Of a stretch of DNA of 64,000 nucleotides, positions 36,776 to 46,717 are shown piece by piece. Made by a program: the position numbers and the translations under genes. The stretch comes from Blastocatellia bacterium (GTDB lineage Bacteria > Acidobacteriota > Blastocatellia > HR10). Under the pieces are notes generated by a model that had not been told where the DNA came from, ran no database searches, and saw nothing but the letters and a program-made list of their open reading frames with translations. How positions within the stretch are numbered: position 1 is the stretch's first letter; every line of letters starts with the position of its first letter. The DNA lies in the NCBI GenBank assembly GCA_025055075.1, contig JANWYV010000020.1:62001-126000 (forward strand). The letters run 5' to 3'.

Positions 36776-36799
36776 CCTTCCACGCAGGTCTCAAACGCC

Positions 36800-38185
36800 T
36801 CACACGTCCAGATACAGATAGAACTCCATCGGATGCGGGCGCAAGCGCACGGCGTCTACTTCGCGCTCCCGCTTGTATCGGATCCACCGCTCAATCAACG
36901 CCGGTGTGAAGACGTCCCCTTTGAGCAGGAACTCATGGTCCTGTTCCAGAGCCGCCAGCGCCTCTTCGAGCGAACCCGGCAGTTTCGGTACGTCCTTCAA
37001 CTCCTCCGGGCTCATATCGTAGATATCGCGATCGAGCGGCTCTCCCGGTTCGATCCGCTGCTGGATCCCGTCCAATCCGGCCATCAGCATCGCCGCGAAG
37101 GCCAGATAGGGATTGCAACTCGGATCTGGAGGCCGAAATTCTAGCCGCTTCGCTGCGGGATTGGCCGAATACATGGGGATGCGAACAGCCGCGCTGCGAT
37201 TCCGACGCGAATATGCAAGGTTCACCGGCGCCTCGAACCCAGGCACCAATCGGCGATAGCTATTGGTCGTCGGCGCGACGAAGGCGGCCAAGGCCGGTCC
37301 ATGACGCAATAATCCGCCAATGTACCAGAGCGCTTCCTGCGAGAGTCCCGCATATCCCTCGCCCGCGAAGAGTGGGCGCCCTCCCTTCCAAAGCGACTGA
37401 TGGCAATGCATGCCGCTGCCATTATCCCCGAAGATAGGCTTCGGCATGAACGTCGCGACTTTCCCACGCCGCCAGGCCACTTGCCGGACGATGTACTTGA
37501 ACGCCATCACATGATCGGCCGTCTCCACCAATCCCCCATAGCGAAAATCCACCTCGCCTTGCCCGCCACTCGCCACCTCGTGATGATGGCACTCCACCTC
37601 AATGCCGATCTGTCGGAGGCGCTCGGCGATCTCCGTTCGCACGTCCTGAAGCTGATCCACAGGCGGAATCGGCACATACCCTTCCTTCCCCCGCATGCGG
37701 TAGCCTCGGTCTCCCCACTCCTGGCTTCGCACTTCGTATCCGCTCCGCACGCCATTCACCTCGTAGCGCACTTCATCGAAGATGAAGAATTCGACCTCCG
37801 GACCGAAATAGGCCTCGTCGGCGATTCCTGTGAATCGCATGTATGCCTCGGCCCGCTTGGCAGCTCCTCGGGGATCGTACTCGTACCCCTGCCGCGTAAT
37901 TGGATCCACAATGTCCCCAATCAGACAGAGCGTGGGCTCCTCATAGAACGGATCCATCCAATACCATCGCGCATCCGGGATGAGCAACATGTCGCTCTCA
38001 TGGATCGCTGCCCACCCTCGGATACTCGATCCATCGAATCCGAAGCCCTCTTCGAAGCTCTCTTCCTTCAACTGCTCGATGGGAAACGTCATGTGCTGCC
38101 ACTGCCCCACCAAGTCCGTGAATCGAATATCCACGTACTTGGCTCCGTGCGCGCGCGCGTATTCGAAGACTTTCTGTGGTGTCAT
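36800..38185 (-). CDS. glnA: Glutamine synthetase type I
   Basis: A 461-residue enzyme that makes glutamine from glutamate, ammonia and ATP. Visible motifs are FDGSSIRGW, the metal/glutamate segment [11 protein letters not shown], the ATP loop [15 protein letters not shown] and [11 protein letters not shown] tyrosine in the segment [10 protein letters not shown] corresponds to the adenylylation site of the GSI-beta type, so covalent control by GlnE is possible. The N-terminus [22 protein letters not shown] is typical. A small unknown gene lies 87 nt upstream on the same strand. Confidence 0.96.
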   Translation of the reverse strand: MTPQKVFEYARAHGAKYVDIRFTDLVGQWQHMTFPIEQLKEESFEEGFGFDGSSIRGWAAIHESDMLLIPDARWYWMDPFYEEPTLCLIGDIVDPITRQGYEYDPRGAAKRAEAYMRFTGIADEAYFGPEVEFFIFDEVRYEVNGVRSGYEVRSQEWGDRGYRMRGKEGYVPIPPVDQLQDVRTEIAERLRQIGIEVECHHHEVASGGQGEVDFRYGGLVETADHVMAFKYIVRQVAWRRGKVATFMPKPIFGDNGSGMHCHQSLWKGGRPLFAGEGYAGLSQEALWYIGGLLRHGPALAAFVAPTTNSYRRLVPGFEAPVNLAYSRRNRSAAVRIPMYSANPAAKRLEFRPPDPSCNPYLAFAAMLMAGLDGIQQRIEPGEPLDRDIYDMSPEELKDVPKLPGSLEEALAALEQDHEFLLKGDVFTPALIERWIRYKREREVDAVRLRPHPMEFYLYLDV

Positions 38186-38272
38186 AATCTCCCTCCTCAT
38201 GGGACGAAAAGATCACGAGTGCGCCCGAAAGCCCTCAGGACGCCATCCCGAAGCCCCTCCCCGAAGGATGCT

Positions 38273-38479
38273 TCAGAAGCGATGACGTCCTTCCCCAACG
38301 AACGCTGATCTCGGCGTGAGGCACTCGGGTAAAATCGAGATCACGATGCCATACGCCCTGGCATCTTTGACGAACCGTCGCACTTCCTCGACCAGGAATA
38401 CGCGAAACTCCTCCTCCGAGGAGAAACGCTCCCGAAAGTGAAGCAGAAATTGCATGATCTCCCCGTGCTCGCTTCTCAT
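38273..38479 (-). CDS. Small hypothetical protein upstream of glnA
   Basis: A 68-residue open frame starting MRSEHGEIMQFLLHF with GAGAGGAG at good spacing. It is mostly helical, with no motif I recognise. The ribosome-binding site and its position ahead of glnA on the same strand are the only support. Confidence 0.45.
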   Translation of the reverse strand: MRSEHGEIMQFLLHFRERFSSEEEFRVFLVEEVRRFVKDARAYGIVISILPECLTPRSAFVGEGRHRF

Positions 38480-38932
38480 CGGTCGCTCCTCTCTCAAACA
38501 GAGCTTAACTGGAGGGATTTCAGCAAACGGCGTGCCAGAGAGGAGTGAGCGAGCGCCGCGATCACCATAATCCATTGGAATCGCGATGCTTGTTTCACTT
38601 CTCGGCCGAGTCGTGCACTAGCCATAGATTGGCACAATGATGTCTCATCGAGAAGATCAAGAGACAATTTTGCCCCACGATATTCATCCACAAGCCGCCC
38701 CGCCTCGCGCATCCTCACGGGAATCTCGCAAGGCTCCCCTCGAATCCGAAAGATCTGGCCATTCAAATGGCCTCGACATAGGGCTAATATTGTCACGAAT
38801 TCCGCCAATTTTTACAAGTTCGTCCACATCCGAACAGTTTTCCATAAGCGCCCGGATCAAGTCCCATGCGGGAATCCAGAACCCATATCTCAAGTGGGGC
38901 GGAGGAGCCTTCTCCTCCGCCCCGCCCTTCCA
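38480..38932 (-). other. AT-richer intergenic stretch with 3' hairpin
   Basis: This 453-nt stretch between the TonB receptor stop and the small glnA-proximal gene is visibly richer in A/T than its surroundings (about 38770-38860). A 104-codon open frame on the minus strand has no family pattern and no ribosome-binding site, so I do not call it. The TonB receptor hairpin lies at its right end. Confidence 0.4.
38896..38923 (-). terminator. GC-rich hairpin after TonB receptor
   Basis: A perfect 12-bp stem with a 4-nt loop lies 9 nt after the receptor stop. There is no T-run, so it may be a Rho-type or stabilising hairpin. Confidence 0.5.
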
Positions 38933-41900
38933 TCACCACTCGAATCGGAACCCGAGTTGAATGAAGCGAGGCGTATTGAACTGTGTGGTCAAGACGCCGA
39001 ATGAAGCCGGATCGAGCATGCTGAGTGTGGGATCGGCCAGCTCCAATCGGTTGAACGCGTTCAGCAAGTCGCACGTGAAGACCAAGCGCATACTCTCAGT
39101 GATCGCCGTCTTCTTCCCGATGGAGAGATCGAAGTTCCAGCGCGGAAATCCGCGGAGCACCCCTCGCCCCTGCCGTCCGTCTTCGCTGATGCGAATCTTT
39201 CGGAAGCTGTTGAAGACCGCCTCCGGATTAGCGAAGAGGTTCAGTCCAGTCCCTCCGCGCTTGGGATCACCGACCGTTCCGATGCCGCCCGATCCGGCGA
39301 CATTCCGATGCACCTTATTCGGGAAGTCGGGCTTCCGGAGCGGGATCGCCCCAGCGCCCACGGAGAAGTTGAGCGGATCTCCTCCCCAAACTTGGTTGCT
39401 CTGCACGAAGGTGAGCGGCAATCCACTATTGGCTGTGAAGATCCCGGAGAAGTACCATCCCCCGACGACCTTATCGAACCACGTCCCTGTGCTCCAACGC
39501 TGCCCTCGTCCGAAGGGAAGCTCATAGAATCCCAGCGCGTTCATCACGTGACGGCGATCGAAGAAAGCTGGGCCGTAGTCGATATCGGGATCGTAGGAGG
39601 AGGAGAACGTGCCGATGAAATTCTGGATGAGTCCGGCCTGATCGAGGGCTTTCGACAACGTGTAGTTGATGTCGAAGGTGAGGTTCCGCGAGAAGGCCTT
39701 TCGCACGGTCACGAAGAACGAGTGATAGTTCGACCGCCCACCGTCGGTCCTCATCCAGAGGTCGAGCACCTGCATGTTGGTGATTGTTGGTTGCCCCGCT
39801 GCTAGTAAGGATGTCTGGATGAACGTCCAGAGATCGTTCAACAATCCGTCTCGAAAGGCTGCCGTGCGAGCCGTGGCCACACGAACCGTTCCTCCTGGTC
39901 CCAGGAGATTTTCGAACCATGGCTGCGGCGTCACGCGATCCGGGGCCACGCCCGCCCGCAATTGCTCAGCTACCGCATCGAACGCTTGCGCGAAGGTTTG
40001 GAGCGTCGCCCGATCGCGCATGAAGAATGGCACGGCGCTCAATTGCACGTTCTGATTCAGATTCCGCCCCAATCGCCCAGCATAGCCGAATTCGATGAGG
40101 AAGCTCCCCGGCAACTCGCGTTGAATAGTCAGATCGAAGCTGTGCGAGCGTCCGACCTTGATGTCCGGGTCGACCTGAAACGAGAGGATCTCCCCGAAGG
40201 GAACGCTGGGGACAACGGGAGGGGTCACGGCCGGAATTGTGGGGATCGGCGCTGGTCCATCCACGCCGATGCGGAATGCATTCGAGGGATCATTGTTTCC
40301 CGCGCAGACGCCGCCAATGCGCGGTCCGCGGCAGTTGATCGTTTGTGCGAATCCGACTCCAAGAAGTGGGATGACGATCGTCTGAACGGTATTCAACCGA
40401 TCGTAGACGATCCCATATCCAGCCCGGATGACGCCCTTGCGGTTCCCGAACAACGCTCCCCCCACGCCGCGCTCGAATGCTGGATTCCAGGCCACGGCCA
40501 CGCGCGGACCGAAGTTCGTCCGATCCACGTCGAAGATGCGATCGCGACTGGAATTCCGAATTGGCTGGAAGGCAAGGGCGGGATTATAAATCTCCCCGCG
40601 CAAGGCCGCTTGCCGCCGCGCGGCGAAGTATTGGCTCGAAGTCAGGATCTTTCCCGTCGCCTGCTCGATCAAGAACGTCTGTCGTCCATCTTTCTCCACC
40701 GGAGGTGTCTGCCACTGGTAGCTCGCGCCGAGCGTGAGCGTCAGGGAAGGACGAATCCTCCAAATGTCGTTGAAATAGAACTCGTAGGCGTTGATTCGTG
40801 CGTCCACCTCAAGCGGCGCGCCGATGGGACGCGGATTCAACTTCCCATCGCGCACGATCATGACCCCCACGTTATCAATGATCCCGAGCGCTCCAGCGTA
40901 GAGCCGATTCCATCGAGTCACATCACCGGGCTGCAGGCAATTCGTCCGCACGGTCTCCGAACAGCTCGGCGGCCGATTTGATGGCAGGATCGTCACAGCC
41001 CCCGCCACATCCAGTTCGGCGACCAGCGCTGTCAGCGATCCTACGACCTTGTCATCGCGCAGATGGTAGAGCTTCAGCCGACGAATGGACGTCCCGAACT
41101 GCATCGTATGCCGTCCCTTGATCCACGTCACATTATCCACGAACTGCGTCACATGATCGTTGACGCCCTGTGTGCGCGCCACTTGCGCGTGCACGTCGAT
41201 CGGTTCGGAGACCAATCCCCCGAACGAGGGATGGCCCGCTACCTGAAGGGCCACATTCGTCCCCGCCACTTGGGGGAACGGAGAGACCCGCTGCAACCAC
41301 CAGAAGTTCCGCTGGAACGAAAATCGAAATTCGTTGGTCAGATGCGGCGTGATCTGCCCGATCACTCCGGCAGTCACCAGACGCGGCTGCACCGGCACTT
41401 TGGCCAACGAAGCTGGAACGCCCTTGGTGTTCCCCTTCAAGAGTCCTCCGATGTCCAACTGCGTCGGTGAGGCTGAGATCTGCCGGAAGTACCGATAGCT
41501 CCCCTCGAAACGCCAGCGGTCGCTCAGATGGTGATCCAAGCGAACGACCGCGAAATCGTTCGTGATCGAGGCATCGGCCACGCTTCGAAATCCAATCGTA
41601 TTCAGCCCATCGCCCGCCGAAGGATCGTTGCCCGGAGGTAGCAAGTCCCACAGGGCTCTGACCACCGGATTCAACCCGATCCCTCGCGGATCGCACGGAT
41701 CGGAATTCGTCGGGCCACAGAGTCGCGAGGTCCTCAGATCATAGCTGACGATCTGACCCGTGGCATCGCGGAAGCGCAGAATCCCAGCGCGCAGCGTCTC
41801 AGTCGGCACAATGCGAACGATGTCCTGCGATTGCGGGAATCGCCGTCCCTCGTAGTTGGCGAAGATGAACGTGCGATTCCTGAAGATCGGCCCCCCGGCC

Positions 41901-42793
41901 GAGAATCCGAATCGATTATCCTTCAATTCCGGATCCGGCTGCCGCGTTCGGTTCCGCGTCCACGTGTTCGCGTTCAGGTTATCGTTCTGATGGTACCAGT
42001 AGGCCGAACCGTGAAACTCGTTAGTCCCGCGCTTGGTGATGAAGGCGATCTGTCCGCCCGAGCTGCGACCGAAGGTCGCATTGGGATTCGTCGTCCCCAC
42101 GCGGAATTCTTCGATGCTCTCGACCGGAACGGGAATGATGGGTTCAGGTCCGCTGGAGAGCGGCTTCACCGGATGCGTCCCAACGGTGTTGTCTGTGATG
42201 TCCACTCCGTCCAGGATGAACGTATTCTGATCGCTTCGCGCACCGGCGACTTGTCCCCCAATGTTATCGTTGACGCCGACACCGCGATAGGGCATCGTCA
42301 GCGGCTGCAGCAAGTAGATCGAGACCGCACTCCGATTGATGTTGGGCAGGCGCAAAAGCGTCTCCCCTTTGAGGACGTTCCCAACCGTCGCGTCCACGGT
42401 CTGCAATTCCACACCGGCTCCGGCCGTGACTTCGACCGTCTCGGCGATCTCTCCGACTTCGAGCGTGAAGTTCACCGTGTACCCTTTCGCGACATCGATC
42501 TTCAACGCGGAGACAACCGCCTGACGGAATCCCGGAGCCGTCGCCGCAACCTTGTACACCCCAGGAGGAAGATTCGTCACCACGTACTGCCCATTTTCGT
42601 TGGTCTTGACCGTCCGGCTGATATTCGTCGCCGTCTCGGTCACCGTGACCTCGGCGCCTGCGATGACAGCTCCGGCCGGATCAGTGACCGTCCCGCTCAC
42701 GATGGCCGTCGCCGCCGTCTGTCCCAAAGCCGCGCTCCAAAGAGCGCACAAGGAGAGTACGATCACCCCGACGACATAGCCTCGCCTTGCCAT
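38933..42793 (-). CDS. TonB-dependent receptor, Oar-like, with carboxypeptidase regulatory domain
   Basis: A 1,286-residue outer-membrane protein. A signal peptide (about 1-25, ending AALGQ) is followed by a carboxypeptidase-regulatory-like Ig domain (TVTDPAGAVIAGAEVTVTETAT), a plug-type region with GARSDQNTFILDGVDITDN, and a long beta-barrel ending in aromatic F-R-F-E-W. This is the expanded family of Acidobacteria and Myxococcus Oar. It probably imports large peptides or carbohydrates with TonB energy. GGGAGGGAAAG precedes ATG 42793, and a good promoter lies just upstream. Confidence 0.92.
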   Translation of the reverse strand: MARRGYVVGVIVLSLCALWSAALGQTAATAIVSGTVTDPAGAVIAGAEVTVTETATNISRTVKTNENGQYVVTNLPPGVYKVAATAPGFRQAVVSALKIDVAKGYTVNFTLEVGEIAETVEVTAGAGVELQTVDATVGNVLKGETLLRLPNINRSAVSIYLLQPLTMPYRGVGVNDNIGGQVAGARSDQNTFILDGVDITDNTVGTHPVKPLSSGPEPIIPVPVESIEEFRVGTTNPNATFGRSSGGQIAFITKRGTNEFHGSAYWYHQNDNLNANTWTRNRTRQPDPELKDNRFGFSAGGPIFRNRTFIFANYEGRRFPQSQDIVRIVPTETLRAGILRFRDATGQIVSYDLRTSRLCGPTNSDPCDPRGIGLNPVVRALWDLLPPGNDPSAGDGLNTIGFRSVADASITNDFAVVRLDHHLSDRWRFEGSYRYFRQISASPTQLDIGGLLKGNTKGVPASLAKVPVQPRLVTAGVIGQITPHLTNEFRFSFQRNFWWLQRVSPFPQVAGTNVALQVAGHPSFGGLVSEPIDVHAQVARTQGVNDHVTQFVDNVTWIKGRHTMQFGTSIRRLKLYHLRDDKVVGSLTALVAELDVAGAVTILPSNRPPSCSETVRTNCLQPGDVTRWNRLYAGALGIIDNVGVMIVRDGKLNPRPIGAPLEVDARINAYEFYFNDIWRIRPSLTLTLGASYQWQTPPVEKDGRQTFLIEQATGKILTSSQYFAARRQAALRGEIYNPALAFQPIRNSSRDRIFDVDRTNFGPRVAVAWNPAFERGVGGALFGNRKGVIRAGYGIVYDRLNTVQTIVIPLLGVGFAQTINCRGPRIGGVCAGNNDPSNAFRIGVDGPAPIPTIPAVTPPVVPSVPFGEILSFQVDPDIKVGRSHSFDLTIQRELPGSFLIEFGYAGRLGRNLNQNVQLSAVPFFMRDRATLQTFAQAFDAVAEQLRAGVAPDRVTPQPWFENLLGPGGTVRVATARTAAFRDGLLNDLWTFIQTSLLAAGQPTITNMQVLDLWMRTDGGRSNYHSFFVTVRKAFSRNLTFDINYTLSKALDQAGLIQNFIGTFSSSYDPDIDYGPAFFDRRHVMNALGFYELPFGRGQRWSTGTWFDKVVGGWYFSGIFTANSGLPLTFVQSNQVWGGDPLNFSVGAGAIPLRKPDFPNKVHRNVAGSGGIGTVGDPKRGGTGLNLFANPEAVFNSFRKIRISEDGRQGRGVLRGFPRWNFDLSIGKKTAITESMRLVFTCDLLNAFNRLELADPTLSMLDPASFGVLTTQFNTPRFIQLGFRFEW

Positions 42794-42831
42794 AGCTTTC
42801 CCTCCCCCGTTTGGATGTTCGACGCCCTGCA

Positions 42832-42860
42832 GATATAGCACATGGCTTATCCGAAGACAA
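42832..42860 (-). promoter_or_regulatory. Promoter of TonB receptor gene
   Basis: On the minus strand TTGTCT (42860-42855), 17-nt spacer, TATATC (42837-42832) with an extended TG one base before it. The promoter begins 12 nt after the preceding gene's stop. Confidence 0.65.
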
Positions 42861-42871
42861 GCCCTTCAGCG

Positions 42872-44425
42872 CTAGCGCTCCCCTTCTCTCGGCGAAATCC
42901 GTTTGAACGCGAGGTCCTCGAAGAGTCCAGAGATCCTCATCCGCAGCTCGCTGATTTTCCCCTCGACATCCGGCACGAAGATAGCGAAGGCCCGAGGTAA
43001 GAGAGGATCACGCCAGCGTACCCGAAACGTCTCGTAATGCCAATGCTCCAGGTCGCCCACGCGAGTCGGACCGAATCGTAGGACGAGCTTTCCCGCCTCC
43101 TCTTCAACGCTCACCTGGCCATACACATCGTTCTCATACGTCCCGATGTACTGCGCTCGCGGCAAAGCCGGTTGCGTCCCCGTGACGCGCGCCTCTTCGA
43201 TCCGCTTCACGGCGGCCTGCTGCTGTTCTTGTAAGGCCTTCGCCCGCTGGAGGAACTCTGCGCTCCAATCTCGCGGTGAGGCCCCAAAGAAGACGTCCAG
43301 GATTCGGTACTTGAGCGCATGCACAAGCAGCGTTCCATTCATGTTCGTCAAAATGACGAAGCCGAACTTCTCCTCCGGGACGAGGACCACGAGCGCGCTC
43401 ATCCCGTCAATGTTGCCTCCGTGTTCGACGATCTTGCGGCCTCGATAATCGTGGAGGAACCAGCCCAACCCGTAGGTCAGAAATCGCGCTTCTGGAAAGA
43501 GCACGGAATATGGCGGCTCGGGACGAACGATCGTTTGCGGTGTTTGCATCTCGCGCTCCATGGCCGCACTCCAAAACCGCCGCCCACGATACGTCCCCTC
43601 GTTCAAATGCAACCGAATCCACTCGGTCATCTCCAGGACATTGGAGTTGATAGACCCCGCTGGAGCGATGTTATCAATGTCCCGCCAGGGGATTGGTCGG
43701 ACGACGTCTTCGACTCTGGCGTGCGGCGTGGCGACATCCGTGGCCGCGCGCAGCGCCTTCACGCTGGTCGTGCTCGCCGTCATGCCCAAAGGCTGGAAGA
43801 TGCGTTCGCGGATGACCTCATCCCATGTCTTTCCGGTAACGGCACGAATGACCTGACCAGCCACCAAATAGAGGATGTTCTGATAGCCGAAGCGGCTGCG
43901 AAAGCTCCAGCGCGGTTTCAAGAATCGAATCCGCCGCACGATCTCTTCCCGCTCATACATCGAGCCATACCAGAGCAGGTCCGCGCGCTCGAGCCCGCTG
44001 CGATGGGTGACTAGATCGCGGATCGTCAACTCGCGGGTGACGTAGGGATCGAACAACTGGAAGTCGGGGAGATACTTCACGACCGGATCATCCCATTGAA
44101 GCTTCCCCTCCTCCACGAGCATAGCCAGCGCGGCCGTCGTGAACGCTTTCGAGGCCGAGCCGATGGCGAAGATCGTGCGCTCGGTCACCGGAGCGCTCTC
44201 CCCGAGCTGCTTGACGCCATAGCCCTTCGCGAGCACGACGGCGTCATTCTTGACGATGGCCAGCGCCAGCCCTGGGACTTCCCATTCGCGCATCGCGCGA
44301 ACGATATAGGCCTCCAGATCCTGGAGGTCCTCCCGCGGCGATCTCGGATAAGCGAGACCGACGCGGAAGGAGCTCATGAGGACGAGCAAAAGGATGGGGA
44401 CGATGATCCTTCGCACGGTTTTCAT
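42872..44425 (-). CDS. Exported class C beta-lactamase-like serine hydrolase
   Basis: A 517-residue protein with a signal peptide (about 1-25). The serine-hydrolase motifs are SASK (nucleophile Ser and Lys), YQN as the Tyr motif and HGG as the third motif. A C-terminal beta-sheet domain of the DUF3471 type follows a Gln-rich helix. This group includes D-amino-acid peptidases, esterases and penicillin-binding-like proteins; true beta-lactamase activity is not implied. AAGGAGGAG precedes the ATG. It lies between a third S9 peptidase and the TonB receptor, all on the minus strand. Confidence 0.87.
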   Translation of the reverse strand: MKTVRRIIVPILLLVLMSSFRVGLAYPRSPREDLQDLEAYIVRAMREWEVPGLALAIVKNDAVVLAKGYGVKQLGESAPVTERTIFAIGSASKAFTTAALAMLVEEGKLQWDDPVVKYLPDFQLFDPYVTRELTIRDLVTHRSGLERADLLWYGSMYEREEIVRRIRFLKPRWSFRSRFGYQNILYLVAGQVIRAVTGKTWDEVIRERIFQPLGMTASTTSVKALRAATDVATPHARVEDVVRPIPWRDIDNIAPAGSINSNVLEMTEWIRLHLNEGTYRGRRFWSAAMEREMQTPQTIVRPEPPYSVLFPEARFLTYGLGWFLHDYRGRKIVEHGGNIDGMSALVVLVPEEKFGFVILTNMNGTLLVHALKYRILDVFFGASPRDWSAEFLQRAKALQEQQQAAVKRIEEARVTGTQPALPRAQYIGTYENDVYGQVSVEEEAGKLVLRFGPTRVGDLEHWHYETFRVRWRDPLLPRAFAIFVPDVEGKISELRMRISGLFEDLAFKRISPREGER

Positions 44426-44448
44426 CTCACACTCCTCCTTGTGTCTTC

Positions 44449-44464
44449 AGCGAGCGCGCTCGCT
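44449..44464 (-). repeat. Perfect 16-nt palindrome between two genes
   Basis: AGCGAGCGCGCTCGCT starts at the stop of the S9 peptidase gene, 24 nt before the serine hydrolase gene. It could form a hairpin that limits read-through or protects the upstream mRNA. Confidence 0.5.
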
Positions 44465-46542
44465 CACTCACGCTTTCGGTGTTCATCGAACCAATTCGCG
44501 ATGTACAAGATCTTGGCCATATGGTGGCTCGGCCGCCTCATAATCCCGTGCGGTTCTCCGGGAACGCGGACGAGCACCGCTTCGACGCCCAGCAGTTTCA
44601 ACGCCGTGAAATACTGCTCGGATTCGGACATTGGCGTGCGATAATCCTCTTCTCCTGTGATGATGAGCGTCGGGGTGCGCACGTTCTTGACCACCGAGAG
44701 AAGCGATCGCTTCTCATAGTGCTCAACGTGATCCCACGGAAAGCCCGGGAACCAATACTTGATGGCGAATGCGGCGATGTCGGCCGTCAGCACGAAACTG
44801 TACCAGTTGATCACGGGATAGGCGGCCGCCGCCGCTCGAAACCGATTCGTCCGTCCGATCACCCAACAGGTCAAGACGCCACCCCCACTGCCGCCTGTGA
44901 CGAAGAGATTCTCCGGATCCACATAGCCGCGCGCGAGGACAGCGTCCACGCCGGACATCAAGTCGTAGAAATCGTCCCCGGGATACGCATGGTGGATCAG
45001 ATTCCCGAATTCCTGACCGTAGCTCGTGCTCCCACGCGGATTCACATAGAGGACGACGTATCCGCGCGCCGCCCACATCTGTTTCTCCACATCGAATCGG
45101 TCGCCGTAATTGGCGAACGGCCCGCCATGGATCTCCAAGATCAGGGGATACTTCTTCGACGGATCGAAATCGGGAGGCGTGAGGATCCATCCCTGAATCT
45201 TTCGTCCATCGAGCGAAGACGTGTACCAGATTTCTTCGACACGTCCGAGCTTCTTTCGCGCGAAGAGATCCGCGTTCAAGGCCGTGATCACCCGAAGTGC
45301 GGGATTGGCGAGCGTTCCCACGGCGATGTCTCCCGGCACATCCGGGCGCGTATAGGTCACCGCGAAAGCCCCATTGCTCGCTACGCTGAAAGCGCCGCCC
45401 ATGCTGTAGGCCAAGTCTCCGCTCCCAATATGAGCGGCGAGCGTTCGGAAAGCACCGTCGAGCGTATAGAGGCCGAGCTTCGTCGTGCCTTGATCGTCGT
45501 AGAGGAAGAGGATCGCGCGCCCATCCGGAGTCCAGCGCGGCCGCACGACGTCTCGATCGAGCGCGGCGGAGAGAACGCGCGAGCCGCTTCCATCCCGATT
45601 CATCACATAGAGGCGCGTCACTTGATACCCCTGATAGGCGTCGTCAAAGCCGACGTATGCGATATAACGCCCATCGGGAGAGATCGCCGGAGCGTTATCC
45701 GGTCCTCTTCGATTGGTCAAAGCTCGAACCGAGCCGTCGGCGATGGAGAACTCGTAGATCTCCGTGTCGAGCGGCTCCAGCTCGAAATCCGGCCGACGGT
45801 TGGCCGAGATGAGCAGAGCTTTCCCATCGGGCGTCCACACAGCTTCGCTCGCGCGGAAGCCGACGCCGCCGTGATGGAACTTCCCGCTGGAGATTTGCCG
45901 AGGCGTTCCCCCTTCCGCGGGCACGATGAACACATGCGTGTACCCGGGTTTCAAATACCCCGCCCCATCGAAGCGATAGACGAGCCGATCAATCACCATC
46001 GCAGGCTCCGCCCATTTGGCTCCGGGAGGAGGTGAGGGGAAACGGCCGATCTGTCGCGGCGGCTCTGGGACGAACATCGCGAACGAGATGTAGCGTCCAT
46101 CCGGAGACCAGGCGATTCCCTCCGGTGGAAACGGTACGTTCGTGATCCGCGCCGTCTGCCCTGTATCCATCCACCGCACGTAGATCTGCGGCGAGCCCTC
46201 TCGATCTGAAACGTATGCGATTCGTGTGCCATCGGGCGACCAGCGTGGCGAAACGTCCCGAGAGAGGCCTGTCGTCAACGGCCGATGCTCCTTCCCATCG
46301 AAGGAGACGATCCAGAGATTGGAATAGCGCTGATCTGTCAGGACGTCGCTCGCTCGTCGCACGTAGACGACGAAGCGCCCATCGGGCGAGATCTGCGGAT
46401 CACTGGCATACTCCAATTCGAAGAGATCCATCGGGGTGAGCCGATCCTCTCGATCTTGTGCGATCACCGGAAGTCCAACCATGAGGACGACCAGAAGGCT
46501 CACCCCGACGAAAACGCGACGCACCCACGAACGCTCGTTCAT
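44464..46542 (-). CDS. Exported S9 family peptidase
   Basis: A 692-residue protein with a signal peptide (about 1-29), a propeller of repeated SPDGR units and a hydrolase domain with GGSGGG (Ser), GEEDYRTP (Asp) and GEPHGI (His). Throughout, including the PPGAKWAEPAMVIDRL insert and GGTPRQISSGKF, it parallels the protein at 29844, so the two are paralogues. CGAGGAGGAGG precedes the ATG at 46542. It is the first gene in the line S9 peptidase, serine hydrolase, TonB receptor. Confidence 0.92.
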   Translation of the reverse strand: MNERSWVRRVFVGVSLLVVLMVGLPVIAQDREDRLTPMDLFELEYASDPQISPDGRFVVYVRRASDVLTDQRYSNLWIVSFDGKEHRPLTTGLSRDVSPRWSPDGTRIAYVSDREGSPQIYVRWMDTGQTARITNVPFPPEGIAWSPDGRYISFAMFVPEPPRQIGRFPSPPPGAKWAEPAMVIDRLVYRFDGAGYLKPGYTHVFIVPAEGGTPRQISSGKFHHGGVGFRASEAVWTPDGKALLISANRRPDFELEPLDTEIYEFSIADGSVRALTNRRGPDNAPAISPDGRYIAYVGFDDAYQGYQVTRLYVMNRDGSGSRVLSAALDRDVVRPRWTPDGRAILFLYDDQGTTKLGLYTLDGAFRTLAAHIGSGDLAYSMGGAFSVASNGAFAVTYTRPDVPGDIAVGTLANPALRVITALNADLFARKKLGRVEEIWYTSSLDGRKIQGWILTPPDFDPSKKYPLILEIHGGPFANYGDRFDVEKQMWAARGYVVLYVNPRGSTSYGQEFGNLIHHAYPGDDFYDLMSGVDAVLARGYVDPENLFVTGGSGGGVLTCWVIGRTNRFRAAAAAYPVINWYSFVLTADIAAFAIKYWFPGFPWDHVEHYEKRSLLSVVKNVRTPTLIITGEEDYRTPMSESEQYFTALKLLGVEAVLVRVPGEPHGIMRRPSHHMAKILYIANWFDEHRKRE

Positions 46543-46717
46543 ACGACCTCCTCCTCGATGATCGCTCACAGGAGGCGACACGTATACCAAAGCCCATCTC
46601 CCTCTGTCAACAAGCTCGCGTGCACAACTCTCCTTTTCGCTTCAAAAGCGCTCACGAGAGCATCCGCGGCTCGCTCCCACAAGGGGCTCTATTTCACGAG
46701 GGGTAAGGGAAATCGAG

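Noticed and set aside
38627-38645. TTGGCAC resembling a sigma-54 -24 element
   Set aside because: The -12 part reads TGTCT instead of TTGC and no plus-strand gene follows.
38494-38808. A 104-codon minus-strand open frame
   Set aside because: No ribosome-binding site, no family pattern, AT-shifted composition.
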